Source: Hymenobacter mucosus (lineage in GTDB: Bacteria; Bacteroidota; Bacteroidia; Cytophagales; Hymenobacteraceae). From it: a DNA stretch of 64,000 bases. Location: NCBI RefSeq assembly GCF_900188255.1, contig NZ_FZNS01000003.1:186001-250000 (forward strand). Direction: 5' to 3'. The notes below the pieces were generated by a model. That model worked only from the letters and a program-made list of their open reading frames with translations. It searched no databases and was not told the origin of the DNA. Position 1 is the first letter of the stretch, and each line of letters begins with the position of its first letter. This document shows positions 52,594 to 60,267 of this stretch, piece after piece. The translations under genes were made by a program, and so were the position numbers.

Positions 52594-52872
52594 ATGTCCA
52601 AAACACTACTCATCCTGTTCTGCTTCTTGCTATTCTTAGCAGAGGTGCCCACCGCCGTGGCCGAATCAGGCAGCACGTCCGCTCCGGCCGAAACCGCCCT
52701 GAATTTCCGCGTTCCTCGTCCTAACTTTAAGAAGTACCGCGGCAACAGCCGCCATAAGCCTCACAAGCTAGGCCCCCTGAAGCGCTGGCGCCTGCGGCGC
52801 AAAGCGGCTAGCAAGCGCAGAAACCGCACTACCCCCTCCATTAAGGTAGGTACCCCAGTGCGGACCAAATAG
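52594..52872 (+). CDS. Small secreted, strongly basic protein
   Basis: 92 aa. Signal peptide about 24 residues (MSKTLLILFCFLLFLAEVPT, cut near AVAES). The mature part of about 68 residues has some 21 Arg/Lys against two Glu, in runs such as KRWRLRRKAASKRRNR. A cationic exported peptide could bind polyanions such as DNA or wall polymers, or act on membranes; no family known. A frame to 52540 adds nothing family-like. A hairpin follows. Confidence 0.55.
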   Translation: MSKTLLILFCFLLFLAEVPTAVAESGSTSAPAETALNFRVPRPNFKKYRGNSRHKPHKLGPLKRWRLRRKAASKRRNRTTPSIKVGTPVRTK

Positions 52873-52892
52873 GTCACTAAATACGCATGTGC

Positions 52893-52939
52893 TACGCACC
52901 GCCGTCTTTTCCGCCAGGGAAGGACGGCGGTTGTGCGTA
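52893..52939 (+). terminator. Hairpin after the basic protein
   Basis: TACGCACCGCCGTC (52893-52906) and GACGGCGGTTGTGCGTA pair with a three-base bulge (52923-52939). No T tract. The rest of the gap to 53162 shows nothing. Confidence 0.55.
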
Positions 52940-53162
52940 ATGGGTAGAGCTGGCGCCGTGCCTGGCCTAATGCATTGGCTGAAGCGTTTGCGCTAGTAGC
53001 CCAAGCCTCAGTGGCACGAACTGAGATACGCTACCTTGCGCAACTTACCAGAAAGCATCGCATCGGAGCGGCGACCAGGAAGCTACCAAATACCGTACGT
53101 AGCGGTTGTGTGCTGCGTAGCCTGGTCTCATAGCCAGGACTGCATCTGCTCCTGCTCGTTTC

Positions 53163-54827
53163 ATGCCCTCTTCTGTGTCCGCGTCTGCACCTACTCCGCC
53201 ATCCCCAGCTACCCTCTGGACACCGCTAACCTATTCCGTATTTCGGGCCATCTGGATTGCCTCCGTGGTATCCAACATCGGCACCTGGATGCAGAATGTA
53301 GCGGGCGTATGGTTGGTGACGACCCTCACCACGTCGGCCTTGCTGGTGGCCCTCATGCAAACGGCTACCAGTCTGCCCGCCTTCATGCTCAGCTTGCCCG
53401 CTGGTGCCATGGGCGACCTTGTGGACCGGCGTAAGTTGCTGCTGTGCACCCAGGGCTTTATGGGGGTGGTAGCGTTTGTGCTGGGTATTCTCACGCTGCT
53501 GGGTCAGGTATCGGCGCTGGGCGTGCTGGGCTTCACATTTTTACTGGGCATTGGCGCGGCCCTGAATGCGCCCATCTGGCAAACCGTAACTACTGAGCTG
53601 GTTCCGCGCCCGGTGCTGGGCTTTGCCATCACCCTTAATGGAGTCAGCAACAACATTGCCCGGGCCCTGGGGCCGGCCATTGGGGGCATCATCATTGCGC
53701 ACTACTCGCCGGGCTACGTGTTTCTGCTAAATGGCATCTCCTTCGTGGGTACCTTGCTGGTAGTATACCGATGGAAGCGCAACGCGGAAACAAGTAGTGG
53801 CCCTACCGAGAACTTCATGGGAGCCCTGCGCACCGGAATTCGGTACGTACAGTACTCGCCAGCTATTTATGCGGTGCTGTTTCGCACGTTCGGCTTTGCG
53901 TTTGGGGCCAGTGCCATGTGGGCATTGCTGTCGGTAGTTACGGCGCGGCGCTTGCACTTGCAGTCAGGCTCCTACGGGGTGCTGCTGTCGTGGCTGGGCG
54001 CGGGCGCCATTACGGGAGCTTTCTTGATGGGACGGGCAGGGCACCGGCTCAATTTCAACCAGCGGGTGCTGCTCGGGTCCTGTGTGTTTGTGGGTACCAA
54101 TGTGGGTTTAGCTCTGGCCCCCAACGAATACTGGCTCTTTCCGGTGATGTTTCTGTCGGGTATTGCTTGGCTGATGACGATGACGAGCTTCAGTACCACC
54201 GTGCAGCTGCACGTACCCAAGTGGGTACAGGCCCGCGTGGTCAGCATCTACATGCTTGTGTTTCAGGCGGGGCTTTCCATTGGCAGTATTGTATGGGGTG
54301 AATTGGCCGACCGTCTGGGCTTGCAACAGGCCCTACTAGGTGCCGCCAGCTGGATGGCTGTCAGCCTGGCGCTAGCCATTCCCTTCCCCATGCGCTCCGC
54401 CGAAGGTCTCGACTTGACCCCCGCCGAAAACTGGCCAGCTCCTACCATTGAGGGCGACGTAGACCCCGACCACGGACCCGTAATGGTCACCATAGAATAT
54501 CAGGTTCCCTTAGCTGATCAGCCAGCATTCCGGCAGGCCATAGCCCGTCTTAGCCGTTTGCGGTTGCGCGATGGGGCCCTGAACGCGGGCGTTTTTGCCG
54601 ATTTAGCCAGCCCAACTTCCATCACGGAATTCTTCTACGTAGCTACCTGGGGAGAGCATGAACGCCAGCACCACCGCTTCACTCGCGAAGACCTCTTGGT
54701 GGAAGCAGAGGTGCAGCGGTTTCATACTGGCCCCGAGCCGCCCCAAGTCCGACATTTTCTATCCTTCCCCAAAACAACTAACGTGGAGCTGCCTACCCCA
54801 GTGGAAAGCCTGGAAGGGCCTCGTTAA
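53163..54827 (+). CDS. MFS exporter (MFS_3 / EntS-like) with extra C-terminal domain
   Basis: 554 aa. Twelve membrane segments (about 20-410; LPAGAMGDLVDRRKLLL is the typical cytoplasmic loop 2-3 motif), then a soluble C-terminal domain (about 430-530) with the pattern ITIEYQVPLADQPAFRQAI (here VTIEYQV), a fold like antibiotic-biosynthesis monooxygenases, as in MFS_3 proteins. Substrate unknown. ATG 53163. Confidence 0.85.
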   Translation: MPSSVSASAPTPPSPATLWTPLTYSVFRAIWIASVVSNIGTWMQNVAGVWLVTTLTTSALLVALMQTATSLPAFMLSLPAGAMGDLVDRRKLLLCTQGFMGVVAFVLGILTLLGQVSALGVLGFTFLLGIGAALNAPIWQTVTTELVPRPVLGFAITLNGVSNNIARALGPAIGGIIIAHYSPGYVFLLNGISFVGTLLVVYRWKRNAETSSGPTENFMGALRTGIRYVQYSPAIYAVLFRTFGFAFGASAMWALLSVVTARRLHLQSGSYGVLLSWLGAGAITGAFLMGRAGHRLNFNQRVLLGSCVFVGTNVGLALAPNEYWLFPVMFLSGIAWLMTMTSFSTTVQLHVPKWVQARVVSIYMLVFQAGLSIGSIVWGELADRLGLQQALLGAASWMAVSLALAIPFPMRSAEGLDLTPAENWPAPTIEGDVDPDHGPVMVTIEYQVPLADQPAFRQAIARLSRLRLRDGALNAGVFADLASPTSITEFFYVATWGEHERQHHRFTREDLLVEAEVQRFHTGPEPPQVRHFLSFPKTTNVELPTPVESLEGPR

Positions 54828-54872
54828 TACGCGCCGCTACCTTACTCACGTTTCCAACGAACGCACCACAAA

Positions 54873-54908
54873 AAAGCCCCTCCCTGCCAGTGGCAGAAGA
54901 GGGGCTTT
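54873..54908. terminator. Terminator between MFS and TPM genes
   Basis: AAAGCCCCTC pairs with GAGGGGCTTT around a partly paired CTGCCAGTGGCAG centre; A-rich left flank. Serves both converging genes. Confidence 0.85.
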
Positions 54909-54926
54909 CCCGTGACTGTGGGCTAC

Positions 54927-56261
54927 CTACCAGGAGCCGCTGTTGCTGTTGTCGTCGTCGAAGCCACCCCCGCCCGTGTCGTCGGAGGAGGTGTCGTCGT
55001 AGGAACCGCTGTCGTCCGACGAGAAGTAGTCGGGCGAAGAGTCGTTTACATCCTCCGAGAAGTAGTCGGGGCCGGCATTGGTAGAGGCGGCACCAGAATC
55101 ACCCAAGAACGGAAACCCTCCGGCGGCAGCCCCACCCGCAGCGGCGGTTCCCGCATCCAGGTTTTGGTTCTGGTTCGGGTCTGATTGGGGGTTGAGGTGG
55201 CTGTAGTTTTCGTTGTTGTCACTGTGCCCATTGGCCATACGGTTGCCCAGGTAGGCGCCCGCAGCAGCGGCGGCCCCGGTCATCAGCATGCCGCCCATTC
55301 CGCTACCCGTACCGCCCGAGCGATTGGGAAGGAAGTCGGGGGCTGGTTGGCCGCCGTAGCCGCCCTGGTTACCATAATTCCCCGTTGGGCGATTAGGCTG
55401 ATTGGGCTGGTAAGGTGGGGTAGGTTGGTTTGGGCGGTTGGGTAGAAAATCGGGAGTAGTACCAGTGGGTCCCGGAGTCTGCGTGCGCCGGCGAAATAGC
55501 TTAGAAACCAGCCATATGCCGCCCCCAATCACGAGGGCCCCCAGCACCAGCGTACCAATACCAAACCCCGAAGATGCCGGCTCGGTAACCGGAGTAGGAG
55601 TAGCTACGGGCTCGGGCGTATCTACGCGCGGCGGCAACTCATCCGACAACCCGCTGCTGGGCGCACCGGCACCTATGCCAGAAGAAGTTGCAGCTCCGTC
55701 GGTGCCAGCAGTAGCTCCGTTGGTAGCGGCTGCGGCCTTGTCTTTATTCGGGTTCGATTCTGGGTGAGCCGCCAGCATCAGCGCATTCAGCCCCGAGCGC
55801 ACGCCGGCAAAGTAGCGGCCTTGCTTGAAGCTCGGCGTCATTTGTTGGTTGATTACCCGGCTCGTTAGCTCGGGTGTAATCTGGTTGCGCAGCCCCGAGC
55901 CAGCCTGAATAGTCACTTTGCGCTCCTGGGCTCCTATCAGCACTACTACCCCGTTGTTTTTGTCGCGCTGCCCAATGCCCCAGCTTTCGCCCAGGGCCCG
56001 GCCGTAGTCGGCTACGTCGCGGCCCCCTAGGCTTGGCACCGTCACCAGCACAATTTGGGTACCGGTATTGTCGGCATAGCGGCGAAGGCCACTTTCCAGC
56101 GTTTTCGCATCGGCCTCGTTCAAGAGTTTGCCCTCATCAGTGACGAAGCGGAAGGGGGAAGGGCGGGCGGGTAAGCCCTCGGTACTTTGGGCCGCAGACC
56201 GCGGGAGGCCGCCCAGCCCAGTTGCTACCAAGAGCAACAGAAAGATTAAGAAACGATTCAT
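54927..56261 (-). CDS. TPM domain membrane protein (YgcG-like)
   Basis: 444 aa. Signal peptide about 24 residues, TPM domain about 35-175 (VTDEGKLLNEADAKTLESGLR, then SWGIGQRDKNNGVVVLI, then TIQAGSGLRNQITPE), a Ser/Thr/Pro linker, a membrane segment about 245 (LVLGALVIGGGIWLVS), a long Pro/Asn/Gly-rich part (about 265-370) and an acidic Asp/Ser tail. TPM proteins help with protein repair in related lineages, but the role here is unknown. Length exceeds that of simple family members because of the low-complexity tail. Confidence 0.82.
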   Translation of the reverse strand: MNRFLIFLLLLVATGLGGLPRSAAQSTEGLPARPSPFRFVTDEGKLLNEADAKTLESGLRRYADNTGTQIVLVTVPSLGGRDVADYGRALGESWGIGQRDKNNGVVVLIGAQERKVTIQAGSGLRNQITPELTSRVINQQMTPSFKQGRYFAGVRSGLNALMLAAHPESNPNKDKAAAATNGATAGTDGAATSSGIGAGAPSSGLSDELPPRVDTPEPVATPTPVTEPASSGFGIGTLVLGALVIGGGIWLVSKLFRRRTQTPGPTGTTPDFLPNRPNQPTPPYQPNQPNRPTGNYGNQGGYGGQPAPDFLPNRSGGTGSGMGGMLMTGAAAAAGAYLGNRMANGHSDNNENYSHLNPQSDPNQNQNLDAGTAAAGGAAAGGFPFLGDSGAASTNAGPDYFSEDVNDSSPDYFSSDDSGSYDDTSSDDTGGGGFDDDNSNSGSW

Positions 56262-56364
56262 GGCGTGGAAGGAAGTGAGATGAGAGATGAAAGCAGGTTT
56301 TTGCCTTCTACGCGTATTGGCCTGGGGAGGCTGTAGTAGAGCTTTGGGCGGCTAACAAACAGAA

Positions 56365-56397
56365 GCGCCGCCTCCCCGTTGCGGGAAAGGCGGCGCC
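56365..56397 (-). terminator. Hairpin after hsp20-2
   Basis: GCGCCGCCT (56365-56373) pairs with AGGCGGCGC around an unpaired loop. No T tract on either side. Confidence 0.55.
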
Positions 56398-56420
56398 AAG
56401 GTCAAGGAGTCAGGGAATTG

Positions 56421-57032
56421 CTAAGAACCCACACCCGAGCTTTGCGGACGGTTCTTCATTTCCTCCATCGGGTCATTCGCGCTATTGTGGTCTGAGTCCG
56501 ACTCGCCTTGGCTCCCAGCGGATTGCACGGCTACGTCCGTTGCCTGCTGTCCTGCGCGGCCTGCTAGCTGCCCCGCACCACCCGACTGCTGCCCGCCGCG
56601 CACCTCAATCTGGTGGCGCATGGTTTTCTTTTCGTCTTTGGGTACGCTCACGTGCAGAATGCCATCCTCAAAAGCTGCCTCAATGCGGGTAGCATCCACA
56701 GTGTCGGGAAGCTGAAAGGACCGGTGAAACGAGCCGAAGGTGCTTTCTACTACGTGGTAGCGCCGCTCGTTCTGCTCGTTGCGGAAGTGCCGCTCGCCGG
56801 CAATGGTGAGGCGGCCTTGGTGGAAGTCTACTTTGATGTCTTCGCGCTTCATGCCTGGTAGGGCTGCTTCAATCTCGTAGCTTTTCTCTGTTTCGTAGGC
56901 ATCTACCTGGGGCGAGAAACTATTCACGCGCCCACGCGCCGCCATCGAGTCGGAGAAAAACCGGTCGAGCATGCTGCTAAAGCTGGCAGAAGCAGAGTCG
57001 GAAAACGCGTCCTGGTACTTTTGAATAGCCAT
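56421..57032 (-). CDS. Small heat-shock protein, Hsp20 family (long C-terminal tail)
   Basis: 203 aa. Alpha-crystallin domain about 40-140 (SYEIEAALPGMKREDIKV, GRLTIAGER, FEDGILHVSVPKDE). A C-terminal extension of about 60 residues (Gly/Gln/Ser-rich, then acidic) is longer than usual. The I-x-I motif may be absent. ATG 57032 (MAIQKYQDAF). Confidence 0.82.
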   Translation of the reverse strand: MAIQKYQDAFSDSASASFSSMLDRFFSDSMAARGRVNSFSPQVDAYETEKSYEIEAALPGMKREDIKVDFHQGRLTIAGERHFRNEQNERRYHVVESTFGSFHRSFQLPDTVDATRIEAAFEDGILHVSVPKDEKKTMRHQIEVRGGQQSGGAGQLAGRAGQQATDVAVQSAGSQGESDSDHNSANDPMEEMKNRPQSSGVGS

Positions 57033-57144
57033 GGTTGTGAACGGTTGGGGTGGCACAAACAAACACAGATGCTCTTCATACGCCCACCAAAAAAGCTGGG
57101 TTGCGTGTAATAATGGGGCTTTCTGTTGGTTTTGCCGGGTCGGC

Positions 57145-57846
57145 TTACTCAGTCTGGCGCAGTAGCTGTTTCACTAGGTCGGGCAGGGTTTTGCCGGTGT
57201 AGGTGGGCGGTGCGGCCAGGGGGTAGAGGGTTTGGCCTGGGCGCGCAATAAAACCAGTTTGCAAGCCCGCGTGGGCGGCACCTGCCACGTCCCAGCCGTG
57301 GGCTGCCACCAGCAAGGCAGCGGCGGCCGGAAGGCCAATGGTTTGGAGAGCAGCCTGGTAGGTTTCTGGGTGTGGCTTGTACTTGCTCACGGTTTCAATG
57401 CTTAGCCCTTGCTGGAAGTAGCGGATGATGCGGGCGTGGCGTAGCTGCTGGTCAAGCACGGGCTTGGGCGAGTTGGTGAAGGCCACCAGCCGGAAGCCCG
57501 CGTCCACTAGCATTTCCAACCCGTGGGGCACATCCTTATGGGGTGCCAGTTGGGTCATCAGGTCTAGAATCTCACTTTTCTTGGTAGGCTTCAGAGGTTT
57601 CTCTTCCAGCATGGCCGCGGCCATATCCAGAGCAGCGTCGCCAATGGTGCCGAAGGGATGGTAGGAGTCCGTTACGGTATCCACCAGGGAGTACTGAAGC
57701 AGGAGGCCGAACCACTGCTTAAAGGCGAACTTGTTGCCGAATGCTTTATTGACGGCCAGCTTTAACTTGCTCATGTCGAGCAGCGTCTCGTTGACATCAA
57801 ATAGAATGACTTGGGGGCGGGAAGAGGGTAGAGAAGAAAGCGGCAT
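57145..57846 (-). CDS. HAD hydrolase, haloacid dehalogenase type II
   Basis: 233 aa. Motif I FDVNETLLDM (Asp nucleophile), motif II in LVAFTNSPK, motif III in KYKPHPETYQAAL, and VAAHGWDVAGAAHAGLQTGFI at the end, the hallmarks of (S)-2-haloacid dehalogenase-like proteins. Dehalogenase activity is inferred only. ATG 57846. Confidence 0.85.
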   Translation of the reverse strand: MPLSSLPSSRPQVILFDVNETLLDMSKLKLAVNKAFGNKFAFKQWFGLLLQYSLVDTVTDSYHPFGTIGDAALDMAAAMLEEKPLKPTKKSEILDLMTQLAPHKDVPHGLEMLVDAGFRLVAFTNSPKPVLDQQLRHARIIRYFQQGLSIETVSKYKPHPETYQAALQTIGLPAAAALLVAAHGWDVAGAAHAGLQTGFIARPGQTLYPLAAPPTYTGKTLPDLVKQLLRQTE

Positions 57847-58029
57847 ATGGAGTAAGTCAGGAGGAAAACTAGTATTGGCATACGCAAGGCTGCCCATCTA
57901 GTGACGCCTCAGGCTCAACCCGCACGCCTGCGCTTGCAGAATAAACTAGTGGGAGGAAGAGTTTTCTGGGTTGTGTCAAGCATTATCCGCTGGGTAACTG
58001 TATCTTGTAGCCGCATTTTTTCATTTCGT

Positions 58030-58431
58030 ATGAACGACCCACTACCTATTCTTTCTGCGTATTTCGACTTGATTCAGTCGTTCAATCTCAACCCGGAGGC
58101 CTACGCTGCGGTACTGCACCCCGAGGTGGAGCAGGTAGAGTACCCCAACTTGATTTACAAGACCGTTCAGCGGCGCAACTTTAACGACATTCTCGATAAC
58201 ATACGCGTGGGCCGCGAGCTACTGCGCGACCCGAACTTTGCAGTGGAGCGTACCGCTCTGGGTGCCGATGGTAGCGTAACGGTAGAGGGCCTGTGGCAGG
58301 CGACCGTCATCAGCGACATTGGCCCCCTGCTGCGTGGGCAGCGGTTATCAGCTCATCTCTGCCTTATTTTCGAGTTCAAGGACGGCAAGATTTACCGGCA
58401 GCGTCGCTACCCATGCTTCGAGCTAGTATAA
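58030..58431 (+). CDS. NTF2-like / SnoaL-like protein
   Basis: 133 aa. SnoaL-like fold: ILSAYFDLIQSFNLNPEAYAAVLHPEVEQVEYP and a C-terminal LIFEFKDGKIYRQRRYPCFE. Such proteins are often steroid-isomerase-like or stress-related; ligand not known. ATG 58030 is preferred over an upstream GTG. Confidence 0.7.
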   Translation: MNDPLPILSAYFDLIQSFNLNPEAYAAVLHPEVEQVEYPNLIYKTVQRRNFNDILDNIRVGRELLRDPNFAVERTALGADGSVTVEGLWQATVISDIGPLLRGQRLSAHLCLIFEFKDGKIYRQRRYPCFELV

Positions 58432-58462
58432 GCTAGCTCAGGAGTAGTAGCACTACCTCCGC

Positions 58463-58520
58463 AGAACGCCCCCACGCTTGAGGCTACTTTTGCAGAAGTA
58501 GCTCAGCGCGGGGGCGTTTT
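58463..58520 (+). terminator. Double hairpin terminator after SnoaL-like gene
   Basis: GAACGCCCCCACGC pairs with GCGCGGGGGCGTTTT (outer) and GCTACTT with AAGTAGC (inner). Ends in TTTT. Confidence 0.75.
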
Positions 58521-58678
58521 GCGTAAAAGAAACAGGGCATTGCGGTTGAACTCGGGCCGGGCGGTTGTCGTACCATACTCTGTGCGCTGTGCGGCCTGGT
58601 TGGGCGGTTTGTTTGCCTCTTGAGGGGCACAGCGTAGCATCTACTTTTCCTTCTTACCGCGGCGCTGCCGCCCGCCCT

Positions 58679-59020
58679 ATGTACCGCCTCTGCTCCCTAA
58701 GTGTACTATTAATTGGCCTGGTAGCCGGCGCCGCCCAGGCTCAGAACCGCCAGCCTGTGCAGCCCACCCGCCGCAACCCTACGGAGCGCATCAGCCCCAT
58801 GCCCGGCGTAACGCTGCCTGCCGGCGTGAGCCAACGCAACGCCGAGCCCGTGGCCGTTCCTACCCAGGTGCAGCCCAACGGCACGCTACCCTTGCCTTCC
58901 ATACCCAGCGGCAATGTCACGGCCGGCCCCATTGACTCGGTGCAGGTGCAGCAGCCCTCGAATAGTCGCCCTGCTACTCCTACCCGCACGCGTGCGCGCA
59001 CCCGTACTACTCGCCCCTAG
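58679..59020 (+). CDS. Small secreted Pro/Thr-rich protein
   Basis: 113 aa. Signal peptide cut near AAQAQ (about residue 22), then a Pro/Thr/Arg-rich part (RTRARTRTTRP at the end). Similar in kind to the gene at 38245. Function unknown. Confidence 0.5.
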   Translation: MYRLCSLSVLLIGLVAGAAQAQNRQPVQPTRRNPTERISPMPGVTLPAGVSQRNAEPVAVPTQVQPNGTLPLPSIPSGNVTAGPIDSVQVQQPSNSRPATPTRTRARTRTTRP

Positions 59021-59040
59021 CATACGGGCGCTACCAATTG

Positions 59041-59117
59041 CACGCCCACACGCCACTGCCCCGGTTGAATCAGCTGCTTATCCGCTGACTCAACCGGGGC
59101 AGTAGCGTGTGGGCGTG
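59041..59117. terminator. Very long hairpin, 34-base arms
   Basis: Arms 59041-59074 and 59084-59117 match at 32 of 34 positions around TGCTTATCC. No T tract. It lies 20 bases after the secreted protein's stop and borders a fragmentary region. Confidence 0.7.
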
Positions 59118-59165
59118 TGGCCTGCTAGTGACGAAGTACGTCTCGTTTCGGTTCACGCTGTCCAC

Positions 59166-59324
59166 ATTCGTGGGCTAGCTGCCTGCCACGAGCCGGGTAG
59201 CTACGGAATCCGGGGCGACGGTGCTAGGTAACCAAGATCGGCTCACCGACATTGAGCGCGTCAACCCCAACTTCTACTACGTGCTCAACTCCGGCGCTGG
59301 CACCATCCGCAAAATCAAGTACTA
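59166..59324 (+). pseudogene. C-terminal fragment of a lost gene
   Basis: An open frame without a start reads ...TVLGNQDRLTDIERV, then NPNFYYVLNSGAGTIRKIKY and a TAG at 59322-59324. It has the look of a real protein end, but a TAG cuts the frame just upstream at about 59166, and no start is found. I read it as a decayed gene remnant; the parent is not recognised. Confidence 0.4.
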
Positions 59325-59339
59325 GCTTCAGGTAGGTGC

Positions 59340-59406
59340 GCAGCAAGCAGGTAGTAGACTCGCCTTCTACCGTACTGAGCAAGGCAGCAATGGCCCGCTT
59401 GGCCAC
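59340..59406 (-). pseudogene. Possible C-terminal fragment of a LacI-type regulator
   Basis: The minus-strand frame AKRAIAALLSTVEGESTTCL resembles the C-terminal helix of LacI-family regulators (A...A..LL..IEG). It is short and lacks a partner. With the fragment at 59166-59324 it makes the gap 59118-59407 look like gene debris. Weak. Confidence 0.25.
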
Positions 59407-59407
59407 C

Positions 59408-60007
59408 CTACTCGACGGACTTTAGCGGAATGTTGGTGAAGGTACCGGTGATAGTGATGTCGCACTTCCGTTTGGGAAAGGTGCTGTATTGCACCACTGG
59501 GTCGTTGGAGCCTTCCAGGGTAGTTGTATAAGTGCCGCTCAGGAGGTGGCGCTTGGCATCATAGCTAGTGATGGTGAGGTTGCCTGTGAGGTGCTGCATA
59601 TTGCTGAAATACAGAATAGTGCCGCCACCTAGGCTTTCGGGTAGGTCGTAGTAATAGGTTACGTCCGCGTCGCGGGTCCGGTCCCGTAGCGTTTTGAGCG
59701 TGTAGGTTCCGGTCAGGGAAGTAGGTAGTTTGGCGCGGTCTAGGACAAAGCCAACCCCCTCGGTAGTAGTAGCGGGGTGTACCCCAATGGCTAGCTGCTG
59801 GGCATCTTGGTTGGCGTATGCTTCCAACTGTTGAGCTTGAAACGTAGTGTCCCGGTGCTGCCCGTTGTCGTGGTACACGATGGATCGGCTATAGGTCATG
59901 GCGGGTTCAGGCGTAGGCTCGGGTGTTTCTTCCCGATCATCCTTATCACAGCCCGCCGTAAAGGCCAGCGTAAAACCTAGTAGCAAAAGAGTAAGGGTGT
60001 GTTTCAT
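59408..60007 (-). CDS. Hypothetical lipoprotein (parent of the 63.1-kb pseudogene)
   Basis: 199 aa. Signal with lipobox TAGC (Cys20), a Glu/Pro spacer (REETPEPTPEP), then a strand-rich body with three Thr-rich stretches (TSLTGTYTLKTL, LTGNLTITSYD, LLSGTYTTTLEG), ending FTNIPLKSVE. No family name known. It is the only intact copy here; a truncated copy lies 3.1 kb to the right. Confidence 0.7.
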   Translation of the reverse strand: MKHTLTLLLLGFTLAFTAGCDKDDREETPEPTPEPAMTYSRSIVYHDNGQHRDTTFQAQQLEAYANQDAQQLAIGVHPATTTEGVGFVLDRAKLPTSLTGTYTLKTLRDRTRDADVTYYYDLPESLGGGTILYFSNMQHLTGNLTITSYDAKRHLLSGTYTTTLEGSNDPVVQYSTFPKRKCDITITGTFTNIPLKSVE

Positions 60008-60134
60008 AGCAGATGGAAAAGAGTAAAATCACTATATAGAAAATTGTGCCAAGCTGCGCGAGCAGCAATAATCCTTAAAACTAGCTGCTGAGGCGCCCGC
60101 CTGCCAGTGAGTTTCTTCATGGCAGAGGCTAGCG

Positions 60135-60187
60135 TCTCCGCCCACAACAGGCTTCCATAGGCTGTGGCAACCTGTTGTGGGCGGAGA
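60135..60187 (-). terminator. Terminator after the acyl-CoA synthetase gene
   Basis: Arms 60135-60151 and 60171-60187 pair perfectly (17 bp) around an 19-base loop. It lies 81 bases after the synthetase stop. No T tract. Nothing else found in the gap 60008-60267. Confidence 0.7.
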
Positions 60188-60267
60188 ACGGTGAGCTAGG
60201 TTGCTGTGGTAGGCGAGCGGCTACCTAATGCTGCTTTCTAGTTCAGCTCCATTTCGCGGCTTCTAGT

